From Azoarcus sp. (GTDB taxonomy: Bacteria; Pseudomonadota; Gammaproteobacteria; Burkholderiales; Rhodocyclaceae): a DNA stretch of 11,339 nt. Positions 1-7,465 of this stretch are shown piece by piece. Where the stretch lies: NCBI GenBank assembly GCA_031258035.1, contig JAIRNL010000064.1, forward strand, positions 1 through 11,339. The letters run 5' to 3'. The notes below the pieces were generated by a model, which saw only the letters and a list, made by a program, of their open reading frames with translations, was not told the DNA's origin and searched no databases. Every line of letters starts with the position of its first letter. The stretch's first letter is position 1. A program made the translations under genes and the position numbers.

Positions 1-326
1 GGCCGCCAGTTCTGCACGATCATCTCGAATTTCTCTTTATATCCCAGCACATCCGGATATACCCGCACGCGCGCGATCATCCCGAATACTTTTTGCATGT
101 CGGCCACCGTTTCGGCATCGACGGCCCAGAGATTGGTGACGTCGAAGTAGCCGTAATTGATGCAATCCCACCAAGCCAGCAGGAAATCCGCGACGATCAG
201 GCTCTGGTGCGTGCTGCCGTGCGACATGGCGCTGCCGGGGGTGTTGATGTTGGTGATTTCGATCAGCCGCTCCAGCGCGGCGATTTCGTCCGGTTGCGGT
301 GGGGGAAAGTCTTGGGGGGGGGCCAT
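1..326 (-). CDS. DUF7673-like small protein, partial (C-terminus off the window)
   Basis: The 108 visible codons run off the left edge. The start is ATG at 326, preceded by an AAGGAG ribosome site. The protein opens with a Pro-rich stretch (MAPPQDFPPP), then a predicted helix (ALERLIEIT, about 17-25). A compact conserved-looking core follows: VADFLLAWWD (45-54), YFDVTNLWAVD (60-70), DMQKVFGMIARVRVYPD (76-92) and EMIVQNWR at the edge. This order of motifs matches my memory of the uncharacterised DUF7673 family, which is often seen near integrative elements; its biochemical function is unknown. No signal peptide or membrane segment is visible. It begins 20 bases after the lysS stop, so it is probably co-transcribed with lysS. 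A run of nine C residues on the coding strand encodes residues 3-5, which could make the reading frame slippery. The family name comes from recognition of the motif pattern and is moderately sure; the reading frame is well supported. Confidence 0.7.
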   Translation of the reverse strand, partial: MAPPQDFPPPQPDEIAALERLIEITNINTPGSAMSHGSTHQSLIVADFLLAWWDCINYGYFDVTNLWAVDAETVADMQKVFGMIARVRVYPDVLGYKEKFEMIVQNWR

Positions 327-332
327 GGTTTG

Positions 333-338
333 CTCCTT
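333..338 (-). promoter_or_regulatory. Shine-Dalgarno site of the DUF7673-like gene
   Basis: The minus strand reads AAGGAG six bases before the ATG at 326, inside the 20-base gap after the lysS stop. It is the clearest ribosome binding site in the window and fixes the start of the partial downstream gene. Confidence 0.7.
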
Positions 339-346
339 GTCTTGTT

Positions 347-1855
347 TCATTCGTCGCGCATTTGCGGGAACAGGATCACGTCTCGTATTGCCGGACTGTC
401 GGTGAGCAGCATCGCCAGACGGTCGATGCCGATGCCGCAGCCGCCGGTGGGGGGCAGTCCGTATTCGAGCGCGCGAATGTAATCGGCGTCGTAATACATC
501 GCTTCTTCATCGCCGGCATCCTTGGCGGCAGCCTGGGCGCGAAAACGGGCGGCCTGGTCTTCGGGATCGTTCAGTTCGGAGAAGCCGTTGGCGATTTCGC
601 GGCCAACGATGAATAGCTCGAACCGCTCGGTGATTTCGGGGTTGCTGTCGGCGGCGCGGGCGAGCGGCGAGACTTCCACCGGGTAGTCGATGATGAAAGT
701 CGGCTCCCACAGTTCGGACTCGGTCGATGCCTCGAAAAGCTGCAATTGCAGGCTGCCGATCCCGCCCGGCCTGGCTTGCACGCCAAAATCCCTGATCTTC
801 TGTGTGACCCAGGCGGGGTCGGCAAGCTGCGCTTCGGTGAAATCGGGATGGCGCCTGCGAATCGCCCCGGTCACGGTGAGGCGGGCGAAAGGGGTGGAAA
901 GATCGAGCCTGCGGCCCTGATAGGAGAACGTTTCGGTGCCCAGCGCCTCGCGCGCGGCGTGGCGGATGAGCCCCTCGGTGAAGTCCATCAGGCCGCGATA
1001 GTCCGTGTAGGCCTCGTAGAACTCCATCATCGTGAATTCGGGGTTATGACGCGGCGACAGGCCCTCGTTGCGGAAATTGCGGTTGATCTCGAAAACCTTC
1101 TCGAAACCGCCCACGACCAGGCGCTTGAGGTAAAGCTCCGGGGCGATGCGCAGGTAGAGACCCCTGTCGAGCGCGTTGTGGTGGGTCACGAACGGCCTGG
1201 CTGTGGCGCCGCCCGGAATCGGGTGCATCATCGGCGTTTCGACTTCGAGAAAGCCGTGCCCGTTCATGTAGTTGCGGATCGACTGCACCAGCCGGGCGCG
1301 GGCGACGAAGGCGAAGCGCGACTCCGGGCTCATGATGAGATCGACGTAACGCTGCCGGTATCTGGCTTCGGTATCGGTGAGACCGTGGAACTTGTCGGGC
1401 AGCGGCCGCAGGCTCTTGGTGAGCAGGCGCAGGGTTTCGGCCTTGACGGTCAACTCGCCCGTGCGCGTCTTGAACAGCGTGCCGACGCAGCCGACGATGT
1501 CGCCGATGTCCCAGCGTTTGAAATCGGCATATTCCTCGCCGAGCGCGTCGCGCGTCACGTAGAGCTGGAGCCTGCCGGACAGATCCTGGATGGTGACGAA
1601 ACTCGCCTTGCCCATGAGGCGCCTGAGCATGATTCGCCCCGCCACCCTGACTTCGACGGGCGTGGCTTCCAGCGTTTCGGGATCCTTGTCGCCGTAGAGT
1701 TCGTCGAGCTTGCCGGCGGTGTTCTCGCGCGCGAAGTCGTTCGGAAACGCCCGGCCGCTGGCGCGCCATTGCGCGAGTTTTTCGCGCCGTTCGGCGACGA
1801 TGTGGTTTTCGTCCTGGGAAGAGGCGGGAGCGTCGTGGGTATTGCTGTCGGACAT
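347..1855 (-). CDS. lysS: Lysine--tRNA ligase, class II
   Basis: The cytoplasmic enzyme charges tRNA-Lys with lysine at the cost of ATP. The product is 502 residues, close to E. coli LysS (505). An N-terminal OB-fold anticodon-binding domain lies at about 69-143 (VRVAGRIMLRRLMGKASFVT). The class II catalytic core follows. Motif 1 is around 200-212 (GFLEVETPMMHPIPGG), motif 2 at about 258-283 (NRNFRNEGLSPRHNPEFT, then MMEFYEAY) and motif 3 at 471-482 (GGCGIGIDRLAM). The start is the ATG at 1855 (MSDSNTHDAP). The frame stays open to 1942, but that extension is Arg/Pro/Leu-rich and unlike LysS. A candidate promoter lies 30-58 bases upstream, so lysS can be transcribed independently of the rhodanese gene, which ends 106 bases before it. 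The identity is close to certain; only the exact start carries some doubt, because the ribosome site is weak. Confidence 0.97.
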   Translation of the reverse strand: MSDSNTHDAPASSQDENHIVAERREKLAQWRASGRAFPNDFARENTAGKLDELYGDKDPETLEATPVEVRVAGRIMLRRLMGKASFVTIQDLSGRLQLYVTRDALGEEYADFKRWDIGDIVGCVGTLFKTRTGELTVKAETLRLLTKSLRPLPDKFHGLTDTEARYRQRYVDLIMSPESRFAFVARARLVQSIRNYMNGHGFLEVETPMMHPIPGGATARPFVTHHNALDRGLYLRIAPELYLKRLVVGGFEKVFEINRNFRNEGLSPRHNPEFTMMEFYEAYTDYRGLMDFTEGLIRHAAREALGTETFSYQGRRLDLSTPFARLTVTGAIRRRHPDFTEAQLADPAWVTQKIRDFGVQARPGGIGSLQLQLFEASTESELWEPTFIIDYPVEVSPLARAADSNPEITERFELFIVGREIANGFSELNDPEDQAARFRAQAAAKDAGDEEAMYYDADYIRALEYGLPPTGGCGIGIDRLAMLLTDSPAIRDVILFPQMRDE

Positions 1856-1884
1856 GGCGCGTCGCGGAGAGAGTGAAAGCCGTG

Positions 1885-1913
1885 ATTGTCGCAGGCGCGG
1901 GGAATGGGGGCAA
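1885..1913 (-). promoter_or_regulatory. Candidate sigma70 promoter of lysS
   Basis: On the minus strand TTGCCC (plus 1908-1913) and GACAAT (plus 1885-1890) are separated by 17 bases. TG-C directly precedes the -10 box, giving an extended -10. Transcription would start near 1878, about 23 bases before the lysS ATG. This is a pattern match only; each hexamer has two or more mismatches to consensus. Confidence 0.4.
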
Positions 1914-1961
1914 ATGGAAAGCACCGTCCGCAGCCGGGGCATGCGCGGTTTTCGCTGACGA

Positions 1962-3566
1962 TCAGGCGCTCTGGATCATCCGGAAGTGATGCGTGCCATC
2001 CCGCCGCAATTGTTCGACGAGGCCGAATTCCCAGTCGAGGTAAGCCTGCATCGCCCCGGCGCTGTTGTCGGTGCCTTCGTAGGGGCGGCGGTAGCGGTCG
2101 AGCGGCGGGCTGGCCAGGCGTTCTTCGGTCTCCAGCGGTAATCCCGCGGCTTCCCAGGCGTTGGTGCCGCCGTCGAGCGCGTAGACTTCGCCTTCAGCCA
2201 GCGCGGCGAATTCAGCCAGGGCGTAATAGCCGAGCAGGCCGGAAAGGCAGGTGAGCACGTAACGCGATGCCTTGGGCAATCGGGCGAGCGCCTCCCGGGA
2301 CTGCGCGCGCAGCGCATACCACGCGCCGGGGATGTGGCCGCGACGGTAGTTGGCGTGGGCGGTGAGGTCGATGACCACGGGCGGCTCGGAAGAAGCCAGC
2401 CACTCGCGCAGGGTTTGCGGGCCGACGCGGCGCACGTCGGGCACGGGGGGAAGCGGCGCGCGCCATGGGCCGGTTTCCGACCACGCGGCGGGGTCGGGCG
2501 GCGTGAGTACGTATACGTCCCACGCCATTTGAGCCAGCCATGAGGCGGTCATGTTGGCGCGCACGCCATCGTCGTCGGCGAGGACGATGCGCGCGCCGCG
2601 CACGGCGGCGGTCATTTCGGTTTCCTGCACGAGCTGGCCGCCGGGCACGGAGCGAAAGCCGGGGAGGTGGCCGGCGGCGTATTCCGACGGGTCGCGCACG
2701 TCGATGAAGTAGGTGGTGCGCCCGTCCTGGGCCAACCAGGGGGCGATGTCGGCGAGCGTCGCCCATTTGACGCCGGCGCGCCCGGCCAATGCCCGCGCGC
2801 GCGCCGCGGCTTTTGCGCGGGTGGATTCGGCCACCGGCCCGAAGCGGCGCGTCTGCCCGTGTTCGAGGGCGTCCCCGAACCCAGCCAGCGTCCAGCCGAT
2901 GGTGCCGTTCCGGAGCGCGGCGACCGGGTTGGGGAGACCGGCATCGAGCAGCGATTGCGTGCCGATGATGCTGCGCGTGCGCCCGGCGCAGTTGACGATG
3001 ACGCGGGTTGCGGGGTTCGGCGCGAGTTCGGGGACGCGCAAGGCCAACTCCGCGCCAGGCACGTTGATCGAGCCGGGGATGTTCATGGTCTGGTATTCGT
3101 CGAAGCGACGCACGTCGACCACGATCATGTCGGCTTGTGCCTCGAGCAGCGCCCTGACTTCCCCGGCGGCGAGCGACGGCGTGTGGCGTGTGGCATCCAC
3201 GAGTTCGCCGAACGCCTTGCTTGGCGCGTTGACGTCGCGGAAAAGCTCGCCGCCCGCCGCCCGCCAGCCTTCGATGCCGCCCTCGAACACGGAGACGTCG
3301 CTGTAGCCGAGTTCGATCAGCCGGCGCGCCGCGCGCTCAGCCAGTCCTTCGCCGCCGTCGAGCGTGACGATGGGGACATCGTGGCGCGGCAGCCTGGCAT
3401 GGACATCCAGCTCCAGGCGGGAAAGGCTGAGGTTCGCGGCGAACAGGGGGTGGGCCTGGGCGTGCGGGTCTTCCTCGCGCACGTCGATGAGGGCGATTTC
3501 GCGCCGTTCCAGCAGCGCGGCGCGGATTGCCTTGTACTGGACATGCGGCAGATCCGGTGGACTCAC
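1962..3566 (-). CDS. Four-domain rhodanese-like sulfurtransferase
   Basis: Rhodaneses move sulfane sulfur through a persulfide on an active-site cysteine. This 534-residue protein has four rhodanese-like repeats: about 8-107, 133-235, 268-355 and 380-477. Domain signatures include ALIDVREED (25-33), IVVDVRRFDEY (148-158), YFIDVRDPSEYAAGHLPG (286-303) and VVIDLTAHANYRRGHIPG (397-414). Cysteine is at the active position in domain 2 (Cys193, NCAGRTRS) and domain 4 (Cys440, TCLSGLLG). Domains 1 and 3 carry Asp there (Asp70, Asp331). The tail, about 480-534, is not rhodanese-like and looks conserved in relatives (YEGTDNSAGAMQAYLDWEFG). The start is GTG at 3566; the frame is open further upstream, but that part lies inside the dioxygenase gene. 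The 8-base gap to the dioxygenase stop suggests translational coupling and a joint role in sulfur released from thiol oxidation. A similar gene pair exists in Pseudomonas aeruginosa (PA2602/PA2603, from memory). The physiological substrate is not shown. Confidence 0.9.
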   Translation of the reverse strand: MSPPDLPHVQYKAIRAALLERREIALIDVREEDPHAQAHPLFAANLSLSRLELDVHARLPRHDVPIVTLDGGEGLAERAARRLIELGYSDVSVFEGGIEGWRAAGGELFRDVNAPSKAFGELVDATRHTPSLAAGEVRALLEAQADMIVVDVRRFDEYQTMNIPGSINVPGAELALRVPELAPNPATRVIVNCAGRTRSIIGTQSLLDAGLPNPVAALRNGTIGWTLAGFGDALEHGQTRRFGPVAESTRAKAAARARALAGRAGVKWATLADIAPWLAQDGRTTYFIDVRDPSEYAAGHLPGFRSVPGGQLVQETEMTAAVRGARIVLADDDGVRANMTASWLAQMAWDVYVLTPPDPAAWSETGPWRAPLPPVPDVRRVGPQTLREWLASSEPPVVIDLTAHANYRRGHIPGAWYALRAQSREALARLPKASRYVLTCLSGLLGYYALAEFAALAEGEVYALDGGTNAWEAAGLPLETEERLASPPLDRYRRPYEGTDNSAGAMQAYLDWEFGLVEQLRRDGTHHFRMIQSA

Positions 3567-3574
3567 GCGGCGAT

Positions 3575-4147
3575 CTAGCTCCACAGATTGGGCACGACGG
3601 CGTTGGCGTAGCCAGAAACGAATGGTTTTTCGGCCCCGGAGGCGGGATCGAACACATGGCGGTTCACGCGCCCGATGTTCTTGCCATAGACGTGGATGCT
3701 GATCGAGGCGCGGTCGGTGAGGTTGTTGGAGACCGCGTGTACGTCGCCGATGGCCGGCGATACCGCCGTGGTCTGGCCCGGCAGCAGGACGCCGTCTCCC
3801 GTGACCGCATAGCCGCCGTCGGGTTGTCTGAGGTAGGTGGTTTCGCGTTCCTCGCCGCGCAGGCCACCGACGATGCCCCAGGTGAGGTGGTCGTGCACCG
3901 GCGTCTTCTGCCCTGGCCCCCACACGAAACTGACGATGGAAAGGCGTTCGAGCGGATCGGCGTAAAGCAGGTATTGCTGGTAGTGGTCGGGATGCGGGCG
4001 GGCGAATTCGTCAGCCAGCCAGTCGTCCTTTTCGACCAGGCGGGCAACGAGTTCCCTGCCTTCGGCGAGGATGACGGATTCGGCGGGGTCGTTTTCCAGC
4101 AGACGGGTGATGTCCTGGACGAAAGTCAGCAATCTCTGTGTGCTCAT
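3575..4147 (-). CDS. Thiol dioxygenase, Gln-type (3-mercaptopropionate dioxygenase-like; cysteine dioxygenase family)
   Basis: This non-heme iron cupin adds O2 to a thiol to make a sulfinate: 3-mercaptopropionate to 3-sulfinopropionate, or cysteine to cysteine sulfinate. The length, 190 residues, is normal for bacterial members. The iron ligands are His85 and His87 (TPVHDHLTWG) and His137 (IGDVHAVSN). The second-shell Ser150-His152-Tyr154 set lies in SISIHVYG. In mammalian cysteine dioxygenase Arg60 binds the substrate carboxylate; the aligned residue here is Gln58 (HYQQYLLYADP). That is the mark of Gln-type enzymes such as P. aeruginosa MDO, so 3-mercaptopropionate is the likelier preferred substrate. 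The mammalian Cys-Tyr crosslink cysteine is absent, as usual in bacteria. The ATG at 4147 has no clear Shine-Dalgarno. Upstream lies a 149-base gap with an AT-rich patch (about 4256-4276) that may contain the promoter. It forms a tight pair with the downstream rhodanese. Confidence 0.9.
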   Translation of the reverse strand: MSTQRLLTFVQDITRLLENDPAESVILAEGRELVARLVEKDDWLADEFARPHPDHYQQYLLYADPLERLSIVSFVWGPGQKTPVHDHLTWGIVGGLRGEERETTYLRQPDGGYAVTGDGVLLPGQTTAVSPAIGDVHAVSNNLTDRASISIHVYGKNIGRVNRHVFDPASGAEKPFVSGYANAVVPNLWS

Positions 4148-4296
4148 GGTGTGCGGAAGAAAAGTGTGTGGAAGAAGTGGAGGCGGGGGCGCAAAACCCG
4201 CTGCCGTCCGGCGGGATCTCCGCGCAGCTTACGCAAGGCGGCAAGGGAGGCTAACGAATAAAAAAAGATTTTCTTATGCACGAAATGGCGATTGGC

Positions 4297-5097
4297 TCAT
4301 GCCCCGGACGCGAGGCCAACGCCTCTGGTTCGCGCCTCGCCCGTGGCGGGATCGAGACCGTAATAAGCGGATAACTGCGCATAAACGGCGGGAAACGCGG
4401 CGCGCAGGCTCAGGGGCATCTCGAAGAAGGCTTCGGAAGCGACGGCGAAGAATTCGGCGGGATGTTCGGCGGCATAGGGGTCGAGCACGGTTTCGATGCC
4501 CGCCTCGTCGAGCCGGCACAGGCGTTCGTAGGCGTCGGTGAAGACCCGCGCCCACGTCTTGCGCGACATGCCCGGCGGCAGCGCCGGAAAACCCTCCGCC
4601 CGCCCGCCGTTGTTCGCCATGTCGAGCTTGTGCGCGAATTCGTGGACGACGACGTTGACGCCCGCCGGCCCGCCTTCGCCGAACCAGGCCACCAGTACCG
4701 GCCCGTCGGCGCGCGCCTCGCCGAGCAGGATGTCGTCGAACTCATGGACGACGCCTGCCGCGTCCATCGTCTGGCGCGGCACGACGAAATCGCCGGGATA
4801 GACCACGATCCCCACCCAGCCGCGATAAGCACCAAGCCCTTGGCTGAGGATGGGCAGGCAGGCTTGTACGGCGATGGACAGCATGATTTCGTCGTCGAGT
4901 TGCAGGCCGCGCGCGCCGTAGAATTCTTTTTCGGCGAGAAAACCCACAGCCAGGGTGCGCAGGCGGGCGCGCGTTTCGTCCGGCAGAAAAGCCAGGAACG
5001 GCAGGCGCGCTTCTACCCGCGCCCAGAGTTCGGGGGACGGGAGGGCCGCTTCATCCTCGCGGACGCGGCCCAGCCAGCGTTTCAGTTTGTCGAGCAT
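4297..5097 (-). CDS. mtfA: M90 family zinc metallopeptidase MtfA (DUF980)
   Basis: MtfA is a cytosolic zinc aminopeptidase. In E. coli it binds the repressor Mlc and so tunes the glucose PTS; whether Mlc exists here cannot be seen, so the target is unknown. The product is 266 residues (E. coli 265). The zinc site is HEFAH at 152-156 (VVVHEFAHKLDM), with the distal glutamate probably Glu215 in AEFFAVASEAFF. The spacing of 63 residues matches what I recall for E. coli MtfA (His149 to Glu212). Other family blocks are WVGIVVYPGDFVV (94-106) and DGPVLVAWFGE (131-141). There is no signal peptide or membrane segment. It starts with ATG at 5097, has a weak ribosome site and is divergent from relA across 134 bases. 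The dioxygenase lies 149 bases downstream, so co-transcription is possible but not compelling. Confidence 0.93.
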   Translation of the reverse strand: MLDKLKRWLGRVREDEAALPSPELWARVEARLPFLAFLPDETRARLRTLAVGFLAEKEFYGARGLQLDDEIMLSIAVQACLPILSQGLGAYRGWVGIVVYPGDFVVPRQTMDAAGVVHEFDDILLGEARADGPVLVAWFGEGGPAGVNVVVHEFAHKLDMANNGGRAEGFPALPPGMSRKTWARVFTDAYERLCRLDEAGIETVLDPYAAEHPAEFFAVASEAFFEMPLSLRAAFPAVYAQLSAYYGLDPATGEARTRGVGLASGA

Positions 5098-5231
5098 CGG
5101 AGCGTTACGGGGATTGAAGGAAATCCCGGGGAAAGAATCTCATATTCGGTGTGTTTCCCGTCCCATGTTTTTGCCACGTCGGCTTCGAGTGGCGTAGGCT
5201 TCGTCCCTGCTTTTCCCGTAAATTGACTGCC

Positions 5232-7454
5232 ATGGTTTACGTCACTCATGCGGTCGACCGCGATGCGGTCGCGCCTCCCATCGACCTGCTGGCTGAAGGA
5301 TTGACGCCCGAGGAGCGTGCCGTCATCGAGCGCGCCCTCGCCTTTGCCGCTGAAGTCTATGAGGGGCATACCCTCGGCACTGGCGAGCCGGTGTGGACGC
5401 ACGCGCTGGGCTGCGCCCTGATCGTCGCCTCCTTGCGGCTGGACGCCGATGCCCGCGTCGCGGCGCTGCTTTTCGCGGTGGAAGAATACCTCGAACGCGC
5501 GCGCGACAGACTCGAAACCGGCTTCGGCGGACACGTTGCCCGCCTGGTCGCGGGCCTGCGCAAGCTCAACCGCCTGCGGGTACTCACCCGCACGGCCGCC
5601 ACCGCCACCGGCCCGGAAATTCGCGCCCAGACCGAAATCCTGCGCAAGATGTTGCTGGCTATGGTCGAGGATATCCGCGTCGTGCTGCTGCGCCTGGCTT
5701 CGCGCACCCAGACCCTGCGCTATTACACCAGCATGGACAACGAAAGACGCGCAAGCGTGGCGCGCGAGTCTCTGGACATCTACGCGCCGCTCGCCAACCG
5801 CCTCGGTGTGTGGCAACTCAAATGGGAACTGGAAGATTTGTCCTTCCGCTTCCTCGAACCCGAGACCTACCGGCGCATAGCCAGGATGCTCGACGAGCGC
5901 CGATCCGAGCGCGAGAACTTCATCCAGGGCGCCATCGAACGCCTGCGCCGGGAGCTGGCTGCAATCGGCATCGAGGCGGAAATCCACGGCCGTCCCAAGC
6001 ATATCTACAGCATCTACAACAAGATGCGTTCCAAGAAAATCGATTTCTCGCAGGTCTACGACATCCGCGCCCTGCGTGTGCTGGTCGAAGAAGTGCGCGA
6101 CTGCTATACGGTGCTCGGCATCGTGCACCAGATATGGCAGCCGATCCACAAGGAATACGACGATTACATCTCCCGCCCCAAGGGCAACAACTACCAGTCC
6201 CTGCATACGGCGGTGCTGGCTGGCGACGGGCGCGCGCTCGAAGTACAGGTGCGCACCCACGCCATGCACCGCCATGCCGAACTGGGCGTGGCGGCGCACT
6301 GGCGCTACAAGGAAGGCGTCGGCGGGGGGGGGAGCGGGTACGACGACAAAATCGCGCTCCTGCGCAGCCTCCTGTCGTGGAAAGACGAAGTGGCCGGTTC
6401 GTCGCGCTGGCTCGAGCAACTCAGGCAGGCTTCCCTGGACGACACCATCTACGTGCTGACGCCGCAGGGCCGGGTCATCGACCTGTTGCGCGGCGCGACC
6501 CCGGTCGATTTCGCCTATCGCCTGCATACCGACCTCGGCCATCGCTGCCGCGGGGCCAAAGTCGACGGCCATCTCGTGCCGCTCAATACCGGGCTGGAAA
6601 ACGGCCAGACGGTGGAAATTACCGCAGCCAGGGAAGGAGGCCCGTCGCGCGACTGGCTTGATGCGCGCCAGGGCTACGTGGCGACCGTGCATGCCCGGCG
6701 CAAGATACGGCAATATTTCAGCGCCCTGGACGAAGAAGAACTCCTCGCGCGCGGGCGCAATTTCATCGCCCGTGAAATGCAGCGCGACGGCCATGGCCAG
6801 ACGAGCATCGACGCCCTGGCTACCCGGCTCGGCTTCAGAAATGCCGACGCGCTCTATCTGGCTGCCGGCCGGGGCGAACTCGGCCAGCGCGCCCTGCAAG
6901 TGGCGCTGCGCGAGACGGACGCCACCGCCGCGTCCCCGGATGCCGCCGGGGACGGCAAGCCAGAAATCGTCGTCGGCCGCAGCCGTTCCAGTGACAGTTC
7001 CGGCAAGGTGCTGATCGTCGGGGTGGGCAACCTGTTGACATCCCTGTCGCGCTGCTGCAAGCCAGCGCCGCCCGATGCCATCAAGGGGTTCGTCACTCGC
7101 GGGCGGGGCGTGTCGGTTCATCGCGTCGATTGCCGCGATTTTCGTCATCTCGCCGAACGGCATCCCGAGCGCGTCATCGTCGCCGAGTGGGGCGAACAGG
7201 CATACGACAAAGAACAGCAATCGGCCTTTCCCGTAGACATCAGCGTGCAGGCCGTGGATCGGCAAGGCTTGCTGCGCGACATCTCCGAACTCCTGTTGCG
7301 TGAAAAGCTCAACGTCACGGCGGTCAATACCCAGAGCAAAAAGAGCATGGCCACCATGCGCTTTACGCTGGAAGTCGGCGGCATCGCGCAATTGCAGCGC
7401 GCACTGACGCTGATACGGGAAGTGAAAGGGGTGATCGAGGCGCGGCGCGGGTAG
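5232..7454 (+). CDS. relA: GTP pyrophosphokinase RelA (stringent response ppGpp synthetase)
   Basis: RelA makes (p)ppGpp from ATP and GTP or GDP when uncharged tRNA enters the ribosomal A site. The product is 740 residues (E. coli 744). The N-terminal hydrolase domain (about 20-190) is degenerate: the HD pair is replaced by Phe81-Ala82 (AALLFAVEEY), although His57 remains. The synthetase domain (about 230-360) has GRPKHIYSIYNKM (253-265) and the RelA-type ExDD motif at Glu308-Asp311 (KEYDDYI), not the RxKD of bifunctional SpoT/Rel. A TGS domain follows at about 402-465 and a helical region. The zinc-finger-like domain has Cys608, Cys609, His630 and Cys634, matching E. coli Cys612/613, His634 and Cys638. 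The ACT domain is at about 666-740. The ATG at 5232 (MVYVTH) was chosen because E. coli RelA begins similarly; the frame is open back to 5151. No Shine-Dalgarno is visible. Nine G's encode Gly365-367 in the linker after the synthetase domain. Confidence 0.97.
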   Translation: MVYVTHAVDRDAVAPPIDLLAEGLTPEERAVIERALAFAAEVYEGHTLGTGEPVWTHALGCALIVASLRLDADARVAALLFAVEEYLERARDRLETGFGGHVARLVAGLRKLNRLRVLTRTAATATGPEIRAQTEILRKMLLAMVEDIRVVLLRLASRTQTLRYYTSMDNERRASVARESLDIYAPLANRLGVWQLKWELEDLSFRFLEPETYRRIARMLDERRSERENFIQGAIERLRRELAAIGIEAEIHGRPKHIYSIYNKMRSKKIDFSQVYDIRALRVLVEEVRDCYTVLGIVHQIWQPIHKEYDDYISRPKGNNYQSLHTAVLAGDGRALEVQVRTHAMHRHAELGVAAHWRYKEGVGGGGSGYDDKIALLRSLLSWKDEVAGSSRWLEQLRQASLDDTIYVLTPQGRVIDLLRGATPVDFAYRLHTDLGHRCRGAKVDGHLVPLNTGLENGQTVEITAAREGGPSRDWLDARQGYVATVHARRKIRQYFSALDEEELLARGRNFIAREMQRDGHGQTSIDALATRLGFRNADALYLAAGRGELGQRALQVALRETDATAASPDAAGDGKPEIVVGRSRSSDSSGKVLIVGVGNLLTSLSRCCKPAPPDAIKGFVTRGRGVSVHRVDCRDFRHLAERHPERVIVAEWGEQAYDKEQQSAFPVDISVQAVDRQGLLRDISELLLREKLNVTAVNTQSKKSMATMRFTLEVGGIAQLQRALTLIREVKGVIEARRG

Positions 7455-7465
7455 GCGCGGGGCGC

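Noticed and set aside
746..1876. Long plus-strand open frames opposite lysS (746-1876), the rhodanese (2667-3578), the decarboxylase (7493-8695) and the ligase (9023-10429)
   Set aside because: Each lies antisense to a gene with full catalytic motifs. All share the Arg/Gly/Ala/Val-rich composition typical of shadow frames in high-GC DNA.
1856..1942. N-terminal extension of lysS to 1942
   Set aside because: The extra 29 residues are unlike LysS, and a candidate promoter lies inside the extension.
3567..3923. Upstream extension of the rhodanese frame to 3923
   Set aside because: It runs inside the dioxygenase gene in another frame. The rhodanese homology begins just after the GTG at 3566.
4240..4290. 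AT-rich patch with a T7 run after mtfA as an intrinsic terminator
   Set aside because: The only stem before the T run is about four A/T-rich pairs, too weak. It may instead be promoter DNA for the dioxygenase, but no good -35/-10 pair is present.
5170..5205. TTGCCA ... TAGGCT (18-base spacer) as the relA promoter
   Set aside because: The -10 matches only three of six consensus bases, and nothing else in the divergent region supports it over chance.
5151..5231. N-terminal extension of relA from the ATG at 5151
   Set aside because: The 27 added residues (MFPVPCFCHVGF...) have no counterpart in E. coli RelA, which starts like the ATG at 5232.
5082..7391. A 769-codon open frame on the minus strand opposite relA
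   Set aside because: It mirrors relA almost end to end, matches no family I know, and is explained by GC-rich third codon positions producing few stops on the opposite strand.
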